Of a stretch of DNA of 24,277 nucleotides, positions 1 through 9,200 are shown in pieces (the first letter of the stretch is position 1; the number at the start of each line of letters is the position of its first letter). A model generated the notes under the pieces. The model searched no databases. It was not told where the DNA came from and was given only the letters and a program-made list of their open reading frames with translations. The stretch is from Phallusia fumigata (taxonomy: Eukaryota; Chordata; Ascidiacea; Phlebobranchia; Ascidiidae). A program made the translations under genes and the position numbers. The stretch lies in NCBI GenBank assembly GCA_008931825.1, contig QXVZ01004490.1, positions 1 to 24,277 of the forward strand. The letters are read 5' to 3'.

Positions 1-120
1 CATTATTCTTTACTAGCTTTATAGTTGTTGCAGACAAGTTGGGTTCCAAAAGTTAACATACATCCAAGTGCTTCTTATTTTGTAGACATTTAGTTTTTTT
101 GCTAAAGTGTTATTTGATAC

Positions 121-373
121 AAAATCCTAAAACCTAACCACATGAAAAATGTACCTAGACTCATTGCACTCATTTGAGAAAAGAACCTTATGCTTTACAC
201 ATCTTTATCTTAAAAAATTCTTAATATTCTTGCAGTTATTAGCTGCTGATCATAAAACCTAACTACATGAAAAATGTACCTAAACTCATTGCACTCATTT
301 GAGAAAAGAACCTTATGCTTTACACATCTTCATCTTAAAAAATCCTTATTATTCTTGAAGTTATTAGCTGCTG
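121..373. repeat. Two-copy imperfect tandem repeat, 125-bp period
   Basis: The stretch from about 121 to 247 recurs from about 246 to 373 with few substitutions. Landmarks such as aaaacctaac, ttgcactcatttgagaaaag and ttattagctgctg are shared at 125-bp spacing. It is non-coding and no terminal inverted repeats were seen. It looks like a local duplication. Confidence 0.85.
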
Positions 374-602
374 CATGTTGTACTAGACCTACATTTTCAG
401 TGTTGTAAACCTTACACATGACGCAATGCCCCTACACTTTATCTTCGAAGTGCAATCTTTATAATTTTCCTAATAGTGGTTTTTCTTCCTGAAATATTGC
501 AGGTTTTTTATTGTAAATAATTAGGTCACTATTTTGTTCTGAAGATCAGATTTAATTTTAAAATATGAACTGCAATTGTATCTAATGAAGCATCCTTTAA
601 AG

Positions 603-834
603 CAGTGATTCTCAAAGTGTGTTCAGCGAAAAGATTACTTAAACCATTCACGGATAAATAAAATCGCCTGTTTTGAGAACATGTTAGAATGGAATTCTGT
701 TTGGTGGTCCTGAAAAAAAAATTGAAAATAAAGTGGTCCTTTGGATCACCAAACATGTCGCTTTTAAGACTATTTGGGCCAGTATATTTTTGATAAGAAA
801 GTGGTCCTTGGGCTAAAAAGTTTGAGAAACACTG
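603..834. mobile_element. Non-autonomous hAT-type MITE
   Basis: The left end reads cagtgattctcaaagt and the right end agtttgagaaacactg, giving imperfect terminal inverted repeats of about 16 bp of the CAGTG...CACTG type typical of hAT elements. The flanks 595-602 (ctttaaag) and 835-842 (ctttaaac) match at 7 of 8 positions, the 8-bp target-site duplication expected for hAT. The 232-bp element has no room for a transposase. An open frame reading through it on the minus strand (529-879) is therefore not a gene. Confidence 0.8.
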
Positions 835-842
835 CTTTAAAC

Positions 843-2123
843 ACATTGGTCCTTGGTGTTTGTTAATTTGTTGTGCCATTGTTGTTGGTCACAACAATAA
901 ATCCATGTTGTACTAAGCAAATTTTCACTTCAATTTTTCTGTCTAACCATCCAGGTAATGGTATTATACTCCCCAGACAGCATAATGTATGAGTGTGTTT
1001 ACCCGATATCAGGCATCACTGAATTATTTATTAGATCTGCGCAGTATGCATTCATAGAGGGAAGATCATGTGACTTTTCCTAAACCAGATACGCTTTTAC
1101 GCAAGCCGAAACGCGTCTGTTATGGTACAGCCCATTAGCACTGCACGATTTTCTCCGTCTGGTATAAATATGTTAATTCCGTTGTCTGATGACCTCTCTG
1201 CCTATAACCCTCTTTACCAATATTCATTCATGCCTGCTTTTTGACACGACCATCGTTACCGCCTTAATTGCACGGCCATCCGTAAGCATGTATGCTTTTC
1301 TATGGTTCCCCTCCAATTCCTGGTAATTCAACGACTTTTGATGCTCGACAGACCCTAATAGCGCGTTTCATTGTTTACAAAGCGTTTGAAGGAAGCCATT
1401 GAAAGAATATTTGGAAAACGTTTGGTAAGTTGGCCATATGATACATAATCTGGCCTTTTTACTGGCAACAGTTTATTACTGTTGCGTTTTGCTCCCATCT
1501 ATGTATAGCGTTACTTCAACATAGAAGGAAGTAGAAGCCCTTACATTCATTATGCCACTTCCTCGTTTGTGTGGCGTTAGTCTTGATGCAATTTCATCAC
1601 GTCCTGTGCATGGGAATATACCATTTTTTACAAACTTCCTTTCAAACGTGACATGGTTAAGTTCATGTAGATGTTGGAGTTTTGATTTGGCAACTTGTTC
1701 GTGTAAATTTTGATTTTGCAATCATCATGCAAGCTAGAAAATCACCCATCAGGCTTTCGGGTGGGTTGTTTATTCAACAATTCCACTGGGATTCCGCGAT
1801 TGTAAATTTCAGCTTTTTGTGTTGCTGCCGAGGCCGAATTGTTAATTTGTTATCATTTAGGGGAACTATTTGGTATTAGTAAATGTTTTTTTAATCTACT
1901 TAAGAGCAATTCAAAAGCTTCTGCCACGTTTAATGGCTACCAACTGGCACACGATAACGTCAAGAAAATTGTACATTTGTCACACACATATAATTATTGC
2001 TACGAGCGTCAACTAATAACAAAAATGTAAATAAATATTTACAGGACGCAGACAATTGCCACTACATACACTTTGTGATAGCGGTTTGAATTAGAACTAA
2101 AAGTTTCAGCTATGACCAGCACT
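843..2123. other. Non-coding stretch, no gene recognised
   Basis: This lies between the MITE and the stop codon of the TPR gene. Short open frames occur on both strands, the longest being 81 codons on the minus strand at 1476-1721, but none has a recognisable domain or splice structure. The part nearest 2123 should include the 3' UTR of the TPR gene. A possible ATTAAA signal on the minus strand lies near 1927-1932, but the poly(A) site is not established. Confidence 0.4.
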
Positions 2124-2941
2124 TTAGAAGTTTTCCATACAATGTGCTTTTGATTGTCTACACTCATTTACAATCTCCATTTGGTCTTCCTCGTCATCAA
2201 ATTCTGTCGTCGAATCAAACACTTCAATTGCCCTTTCATAGTAGTCTGAAGCTTTGTCAAATTGGGACAAGGTTTGCAAAGTGTCACCAAGATATTGTAA
2301 AGATTTGCCATACACAATTGTTTGTTCATGATCGTACAGTTTTCTCTCAGCTATATTGATGGCCTTGTTCAAAGTGGCCTCACTAGCTTTTGCGTCACCC
2401 ACTTTGTACAGCAGTTTACCAAGGTGGTTCAAGCACCCAACCTTGTAAAGAATTTTAGCTTGCTCATTAAGCCCTGTAATTGTTTGTATTTTTTCATCCA
2501 TGCTTTGCATCAACGGAATAATTGTGCTGATGATGTAGGGCTTGTGGAGGGTGTCAGCATTGATCAGACCGCTAGCTGCTTCACCGATGCCTTCACAACA
2601 TAGTTCAAGTCCATTTCCCGCGTTTATAGCAAGAGATTCAGCGCCATATCTTTCAGCTGACATTTCATAAAACAATATCGCTTCTGAATGTCTCTCTTCT
2701 TCGTCGAGTTTGCCAGCAAACGAAAGTAGCTCTTCTCCGTCGGTCTGGATGTGCTTATTAATTAGTGACTCAATTTTTCCTCTCACTTCCTTAGCTTCGG
2801 GAAAGCGTCGTAGACAGATCAAGACGTTGTAGTAGCGCAAAAGAAAAGCTGACTGCTGAAGAACTGGGCTTAGCTGGTAGATTTTATTTAAAGAACCATA
2901 CGCCTCGTGGTAATTGTCAGGGTCCCTGTAGGTCACAAGAT
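2124..2941 (-). CDS. Exon 4 of the TPR gene: helical TPR region
   Basis: Acceptor ttcattgcag| at 2942-2943, then an 818-nt terminal exon to the stop at 2124-2126. It encodes about 272 residues of amphipathic helix pairs, with acidic residues (EFDDEEDQMEIV) close to the C-terminus. This is the longest unbroken coding exon in the window. Confidence 0.9.
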
Positions 2942-4989
2942 CTGCAATGAACCAATACGAACATTAAAACAATATCTCAAGTCAAGTCGAGTCAAATTTT
3001 ATTTACATTGCCACTTCATAAATTTGATATTATTAAGCGCTTTCGAAAAACAGCGAGGACACCGAAAAAAACATGGGTTATCGAGTCAAGTGTCCTGTTT
3101 TTGAAAGATGGTTGAAGTGTACTGGGTATGTTTTGCCGTACGATCGCAACCGACCGCACAAACTGACGGGGTACAGCCGGTTGCATAATACGGATGGACG
3201 AACCCATATTACGGTGGACGGCTCTGCTGGCCAAATCAAACCCGCCTAAATGGAAACACCAGCGCGGTTTGTCGGAACGTTTTCTGTGATCTGGTAGTCA
3301 GACCCGGGTGTCCCAAGGAGGGGTTGGTTATAATTAAGCTGATGCTTAAATGATTTAAACTTTTAAAGAGATCATGTTGGTATTTCTCTCTACCTGTGGC
3401 TGTAAAAACATCATTCAATGTGTGTTTGCTTGTGGTCGCCATCCGCACATTCCTCGATGTCGACTTTTCTTCCGGTGCACCTGTTTGTGAATAAATCAAT
3501 TTAGTGGGCAATTAGCAATGCGAAAAAGCTTTAAGCGATTTAAACACCGATTGCAGTGTTAAAAACATAAACTGCGTTAGGCCAGGGCGCCTGTCGAACA
3601 AACGTATCTGTGGCTGTTTAATGATTAGCCAATGACTTTTCTAGGGAGTCTTTTTATGACAACGCTAGCAATGAGTAGGCTATGTAGAAATAGGCGTAGT
3701 TCTGGGAGGCCCTAAATTATTTCATAAAAAAATGACATTTTTCATGTGGGTAACACCACTCGCGCGCAATTGTTTCAAAGGCAATTAAACAAACTAAAAA
3801 CAAAGACACTTACTGATTTCTGCAATGCGCGTTTGCTTTTTCGGAGATGGACCCAGGTATACATTCTGCAAAAAAGATCTAAATGCTAGTCTACATCAGA
3901 GGTTCTTGACTTTGTAGCAGTTAACACATGTGAGTATTAATTGGGTAGCGGATGGGTAATTAATTAAATCTAACAGCTGAAAATAGCACTTTTCTATGTC
4001 GGGTATGGCAGAGAACTACAGCTAAAAGATAAACTAAACTTTGTGGCAAACAGAAGTTTAGGGTAAACAGAAATAAGTAATATGTGGAAACAGTTAAAAA
4101 CTACTGGTCCAGATAAACGTTTTTATTTTAAATTTTCTTTGAAAACTTGTTGGTGATACTTGATCGACTTGACGGTGTGCTTGACTTGATGGTTGATTGA
4201 TGCTGCTTGATATCTTTCGTTTAGTTTCTGGAACGCAAAGCAGTTTAAGGCTATTAGAAAAACGTGTGTTAGAAAAAAAAACGAATACCACGCAAGCGAA
4301 CTAGGGTAATACTTCGGAAGTGCAGAACCAGAATGTATGATAAGGGGGAAGTAAAGTAAAGCATTTGAAAATGTCTACCAAACAGAAACTTAAACTTACT
4401 TCGCTTGATCCTTATTTCAGTTTCTTCTTCTGTAGTGTCCTTAAAATACACCTAGTAACACATTGGTCATGATTTTTTGCTTTTTTTAGCAGAGAATATT
4501 TCGACCGACCTTTTTTACCGAAAACTCGTTTAGCATCTTTACTTTTTTTGCAGCTGTTAGCCTTAGAGCTTGTTTTTTCTGCTCGTCAGCCTGAAACGTT
4601 TCCCAGGAAACGAGGTCTAGGAATTCAAACTGTTCAATTTTATCATGATTTTCTTCTGAATAGCTTTGAACTGCTTTATTAATTCTTTCAAGTAGTTGTT
4701 TAGAAGCGATATCCTGCAATATTGCATCTCTTGCCGCGTTTGAATCTGCAATGATCTGCAGAATAAGGCTACCCATGGCTATGGACTCAACATATGCACC
4801 ACTGATTTGACTGACGGCGCCAAGCAGTTTGTCCACAAACGCATCTGAGTTCGCTAGTTTCCAAGTGCAATAACCAGCCACAGCCACAGTTCCAATAACT
4901 GCAATGTCAGCTGGTCGTCCTCGCAGTCTGATACGAATTCGACCAACTTCAATATCAATCAGGCTTTCGTTTTCCACTGGGTCATCCAT
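2124..4989 (-). CDS. TPR protein with novel N-terminal hydrophobic-segment domain (4-exon model)
   Basis: Model: complement of 4510-4989, 3814-3865, 3394-3480 and 2124-2941. It totals 1437 nt including the stop, giving 478 residues, with all phases consistent. Residues 1-160 (exon 1) form an unrecognised alpha/beta-looking domain with a hydrophobic stretch at about residues 28-41 (DIAVIGTVAVAGYC) and a GSLILQI strand near residue 75. Exons 2 and 3 encode a short polar linker. Exon 4 encodes an all-helical region with TPR-like units at about residues 278-306, 368-408 (KVGCLNHLGKLLYKVGDAKA) and 416-450 (YLGDTLQTLSQFDKASDYYE). TPRs are protein-interaction scaffolds, so an adaptor role is plausible, but no partner is visible. 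The N-terminal domain faintly recalls the TRADD-N-type domains of metazoan death-signalling adaptors, which is a guess. The weakest junction is the exon 1 donor (AAG|gtcggt). If it is not used, exon 1 stops at 4486 and encodes a 167-residue protein. Confidence 0.75.
3394..3480 (-). CDS. Exon 3 of the TPR gene (linker)
   Basis: Acceptor ttcacaaacag| and donor GCCACAG|gtagag, with phases 1 in and 1 out. It encodes a Ser/Thr/Lys-rich linker that includes the segment SKHTLNDVFTAT. An internal ATG at 3440-3442 could start a shorter isoform that includes the TPR region. Confidence 0.65.
3814..3865 (-). CDS. Exon 2b of the TPR gene (52 nt)
   Basis: Strong acceptor gatcttttttgcag| and donor AAATCA|gtaagt. 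It encodes NVYLGPSPKKQTRIAEI plus one base. Phases 0 in and 1 out fit exon 1 and exon 3. Its splice sites are better than those of exon 2a. Confidence 0.7.
4123..4227 (-). CDS. Possible alternative 3'-terminal exon of the TPR gene
   Basis: A good acceptor (actgctttgcgttccag|) is followed by a frame that continues the phase-1 end of exon 2a or 2b. It runs KLNERYQAASINHQ... for about 34 basic residues to a TAA at 4123-4125. An AATAAA signal on the minus strand overlaps the stop (4122-4127). If used, it would give a short isoform without TPRs. There is no homology support, so this is tentative. Confidence 0.35.
   Translation of the reverse strand, partial: KLNERYQAASINHQVKHTVKSIKYHQQVFKENLK
4400..4451 (-). 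CDS. Alternative exon 2a of the TPR gene (52 nt)
   Basis: Acceptor ttactag| and strong donor GCGAA|gtaagt. Read from phase 0, it encodes VYFKDTTEEETEIRIKR plus one base. It has exactly the same length and phases as exon 2b at 3814-3865, and the peptides align (VYFKDTTE... with VYLGPSPK..., both ending in an Ile-rich segment). Using both exons in series would shift the frame, so they are expected to be mutually exclusive. Confidence 0.55.
4510..4989 (-). CDS. TPR gene exon 1: N-terminal domain
   Basis: The ATG at 4987-4989 (context ttgcaATGG) opens 160 codons ending at AAG|gtcggt, phase 0. The peptide starts MDDPVENES, then a charged stretch GRIRIRLRGRP precedes the hydrophobic segment. The next in-frame stop is at 4486-4488, so an unspliced 167-residue form is possible. 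Confidence 0.75.
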
Positions 4990-5734
4990 TGCAAGTTAGG
5001 CTTGTTGCAAAATATCAATTGAAAACACAACGCAGTAGCAAAAATGTGTTTTGAGAATACAGTTACATAAACGCCTGATCAACTCACAATGGTACAACAC
5101 AGTTAATGATTATCAAACTACTTAACGTTCAACGTCGGCAAACAACCGTTTGTTTAATTTCAACACAGCGTAGAGATTTATTTTTGAGCTTGGTCTGAAA
5201 AACTCATAATATAGATTTGGATACCGTCTGAGTGGCGGGGGAAAATATAACAGTTTTTCTATTCTTGTAACGTTAATCTTACTTTTGCATTTGCGCTAAT
5301 GCCAGCTTTAAAATACTGTAGTTTGGCGTGCTCTCGAGCGTCACCTATTGTTGTGTGTCAAATTCGACTGCAATACATGTTGGTTGATCATATGCGTTTC
5401 CAAACTTATGTTTAGTGGAGTGTACTATTTTTAAAAGCTTTGATTAAGTAACTGCACATGGGTAACTCTATTTATCGTAAAACCGTGTATGAAAAACTGG
5501 TAATCTCCAATTTTGTTATGTTTACATTTTAAATCTTGGAAAAACAGTAAAATACGTTTGTTTCTCACCTTTTTTATATGCGCCCTAAGATTTGCTTAAA
5601 CCTTTCACTTTGGTAGACATTAGCATTTCCAGTTCAATTTCAAGCACTGCTAAAGCGGCAGCAAACCGAATCGCATATTGCATGTCATTGCCGCTGGCTC
5701 GAATATACAACAGTAACAACACTTTGGCCCCAAA
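4990..5734. other. Intergenic and 3' flanking DNA
   Basis: This lies between the start of the TPR gene and the SINE downstream of the GPCR. No gene is seen. The minus strand carries an AATAAA near 5176, which could serve the GPCR transcript if its 3' UTR is long. Bases 5504-5734 are repeated at 6566-6796 because of contig redundancy. Confidence 0.4.
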
Positions 5735-5803
5735 ATGGCCGAGTGATTAGTGAGACTGCTTTGTACTTGTAAGTTGGTCGGTTCTAATTCCGTCTCGGTC
5801 GCT
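5735..5803 (+). mobile_element. tRNA-related SINE head
   Basis: An A-box-like tggccgagtgattagtg at about 5736 is followed 44 bp later by a B-box-like ggttctaattcc at 5780-5791. Segments ggccgag and ctcggtc could pair as an acceptor-like stem. The B-box carries an extra base and no sound cloverleaf forms, so this is better read as a tRNA-derived SINE than as a working tRNA gene. The 3' limit of the element is unknown. The same sequence is repeated at about 6797-6865 in the redundant contig. Confidence 0.45.
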
Positions 5804-6016
5804 TATATTTCTCTTAGCCTACAACGGAAACGCAATGAGGCAGGTAGCTATGGTGACTTCATTGCGAGTAAAAGACATTCAGGCGTTGTTCCGCCAACTA
5901 AGGGTAAAAACGGAACAAACAACAACTATACGATTCAGAACACAATTAAAGCTGTGATGATTAAAAAGCAAGACTTGGGTCTAATGGTCGCAGTTTCCTA
6001 ACGTCGGACAGTTTGC

Positions 6017-6294
6017 CTACAGCCTTGTATCGGCTTCCTGCGTTCCAACAGAGGCGATGTGCTTCGATTTTGCAGCCTTGATTTTGTTTCGAAATGCGTC
6101 CCAGCCCTTGTCCAGGAAGTTGGAGTACAGCAAAGGGTTGAGTGCGCTGTTGATGGGAAGAAGGACAATTGCAGAAATTGCGTATGCGACTTGGTCAATT
6201 TTAACACCACTGAAGTATACGAAGACCATGATAGTAAGAGGAACCCAACAGCAGAAGTTGGTGATTATCAGTCGCATGATTTTGCGCTGGATTG
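6017..6294 (-). CDS. Redundant copy of the GPCR terminal exon (TM6-TM7)
   Basis: Base-for-base repeat of 7329-7606, including the acceptor and stop, lying at the right end of contig A (which stops at 6564). It is read here as the same genomic exon represented twice by overlapping contigs, not a second gene. Confidence 0.75.
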
Positions 6295-9200
6295 CTGCAA
6301 TGCAAAGTGAACAATTTTAGAAGGAGTTTGGTGTGATTTGATAGAGAAAGAGGCATCGGTTACACTGAAAGAAAATGCAATTGTTTTTAATAAATGGCGT
6401 AGACGAAAGATCTAATTTGATATCGTTTTTGCGGGTTATTTTTGCTATCAAGTCATTTAATCAGTAAGACCTTGCCAAGAGTACCCGATATTTCTTTTGT
6501 GTTGTTTTACAATACCTGATCGCATTTCGTTTTGTTTATGTGGTTATTTGGATAGGCAATTAGGNTCTCCAATTTTGTTATGTTTACATTTTAAATCTTG
6601 GAAAAACAGTAAAATACGTTTGTTTCTCACCTTTTTTATATGCGCCCTAAGATTTGCTTAAACCTTTCACTTTGGTAGACATTAGCATTTCCAGTTCAAT
6701 TTCAAGCACTGCTAAAGCGGCAGCAAACCGAATCGCATATTGCATGTCATTGCCGCTGGCTCGAATATACAACAGTAACAACACTTTGGCCCCAAAATGG
6801 CCGAGTGATTAGTGAGACTGCTTTGTACTTGTAAGTTGGTCGGTTCTAATTCCGTCTCGGTCGCTTATATTTCTCTTAGCCTACAACGGAAACGCAATGA
6901 GGCAGGTAGCTATGGTGACTTCATTGCGAGTAAAAGACATTCAGGCGTTGTTCCGCCAACTAAGGGTAAAAACGGAACAAACAACAACTATACGATTCAG
7001 AACACAATTAAAGCTGTGATGATTAAAAAGCAAGACTTGGGTCTAATGGTCGCAGTTTCCTAACGTCGGACAGTTTGCCTACAGCCTTGTATCGGCTTCC
7101 TGCGTTCCAACAGAGGCGATGTGCTTCGATTTTGCAGCCTTGATTTTGTTTCGAAATGCGTCCCAGCCCTTGTCCAGGAAGTTGGAGTACAGCAAAGGGT
7201 TGAGTGCGCTGTTGATGGGAAGAAGGACAATTGCAGAAATTGCGTATGCGACTTGGTCANAAGCTGTGATGATTAAAAAGCAAGACTTGGGTCTAATGGT
7301 CGCAGTTTCCTAACGTCGGACAGTTTGCCTACAGCCTTGTATCGGCTTCCTGCGTTCCAACAGAGGCGATGTGCTTCGATTTTGCAGCCTTGATTTTGTT
7401 TCGAAATGCGTCCCAGCCCTTGTCCAGGAAGTTGGAGTACAGCAAAGGGTTGAGTGCGCTGTTGATGGGAAGAAGGACAATTGCAGAAATTGCGTATGCG
7501 ACTTGGTCAATTTTAACACCACTGAAGTATACGAAGACCATGATAGTAAGAGGAACCCAACAGCAGAAGTTGGTGATTATCAGTCGCATGATTTTGCGCT
7601 GGATTGCTGCAATGCAAAGTGAACAATTTTAGAAGGAGTTTGGTGTGATTTGATAGAGAAAGAGGCATCGGTTACACTGAAAGAAAATGCAATTGTTTTT
7701 AATAAATGGCGTAGACGAAAGATCTAATTTGATATCGTTTTTGCGGGTTATTTTTGCTATCAAGTCATTTAATCAGTAAGACCTTGCCAAGAGTACCCGA
7801 TATTTCTTTTGTGTTGTTTTACAATACCTGATCGCATTTCGTTTTGTTTATGTGGTTATTTGGATAGGCAATTAGGAAAGTAACAATTGATGCCACTTGC
7901 CCCCCTTGGCTATGCCCATGAAGCATAGCACAACTAACAACCAGCAGCACCCATAGAAACGACACTTTTAGAGTACACTATTGACTTACATAAAGTTTTG
8001 TGTTCGTCGCGTGCTGAACTACTTCCACTGACAGTTTTTCTGGTCTTGAGGATGATAGCTGTGTAGACCGACGCAATAAAGAGGAAAGCAACGAAGTTGA
8101 GTATGGAAGTAAAAAGTGAAAATCGCCACATCTTGTCATTGGTTGTCACGAACAACTTTGGCACGCATGCGCTGTTGCTGCTGTAGTAGCTGAAATGCGT
8201 ATTTGTAACATATTTTGACGACAAGAGTAGGCCATTAACGACAAATGCCGGTTCTAGAGTTGAAAATTTTACATTTTTTTACAATTTTGCGCACAAGTTA
8301 TTTTTTTGAGACTTTAGTAGCAACATTTCCAACAATTACAGTAGTTTTAAGGGCAATGGAACTCTTCCAATATTTAAACCGGTTGAACTTGCTTTATAAA
8401 TGGTCTAAAGAAGACCAAAACCTAGCAAATTTTGTTATAACTGGATTATTCCAACAAAACCGCCACAAAACTGCAATTTTGATTAATTTATAGACCCACT
8501 GTAGTTTCCACGCACATAACAAATGGATTCCTAAACGATACGATTTGTTATGAAATATAATATGTCTTACCTGTAGAATCTCTGCACGTTGAGATACTGT
8601 GACAAATCCGAAAACTTTGAAAAAAATCCTTGAAGCTGCGACCATGAGTTGATGGTCGAAACCTTTTGCATAATGTTGTCTGGATAAGAACGCAGAGTGC
8701 TGGAATATGTAAGAAGTTTCATTGTAAAGTTCTTGGCTGTCTTAAAGTGCACGATCAAGCTGCCGAAAAACGGATTGTTTGGAATCAAAGCTTCCTCAAC
8801 AAATATGTTTTCGTGGGCACTGGAGAGCGGCACAAAGGCTAAGATGAGGGAAATTCCCCAAGTTGTGGCGATGAGAACAAGTGTGAGACGAAATCCAGGC
8901 TTTGTTAATGAATCGATCGGCTAAAAAGAAATAAAAAACAAGATGGCTATGGCTGTTGTTAAAAGGGGCAATGTACGTTAAATGTGAGCCTTGTTAACAA
9001 ATTAATTGTCTAAAAAGAACAAAAAAGCCATACTGCTGAGGTTGTTGTTCGAAAGACGATTTATGAATAATTTTGTACTCATCTCTGGCTTATTGTAGGG
9101 TATTTGTTAAAGTTCAAAGACAACTGTCAGGAGTGCATAACCTGCGGCGGCGGATATTATATTATAAGGCCCCGCTTAAGTATATTAGACGTATTTGTAA

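Larger units (their letters stand above)
5504..6564. repeat. Contig-overlap redundancy, first copy
   Basis: Bases 5504-6197 recur at 6566-7259 (offset 1062) and 5949-6564 recur at 7261-7876 (offset 1312). No difference was noticed by eye. Each repeat boundary coincides with an n (6565, 7260), as expected when overlapping contig ends are concatenated without merging. Confidence 0.9.

Noticed and set aside
121..373. CRISPR-like or satellite array
   Set aside because: Only two imperfect copies without spacers, in an animal genome.
1476..1721. 81-codon minus-strand open frame as a gene
   Set aside because: No recognisable domain, no supporting splice partners, and near the length expected by chance.
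5735..5803. Functional tRNA gene
   Set aside because: The A and B boxes are present, but the B box has an extra base and no proper cloverleaf could be drawn. A SINE head is more likely.
6017..7606. Multiple TM6-TM7 exons as tandem GPCR paralogues or mutually exclusive exons
   Set aside because: The copies appear identical through intron and flank and are bounded by n characters, which fits unmerged contigs better than duplication.
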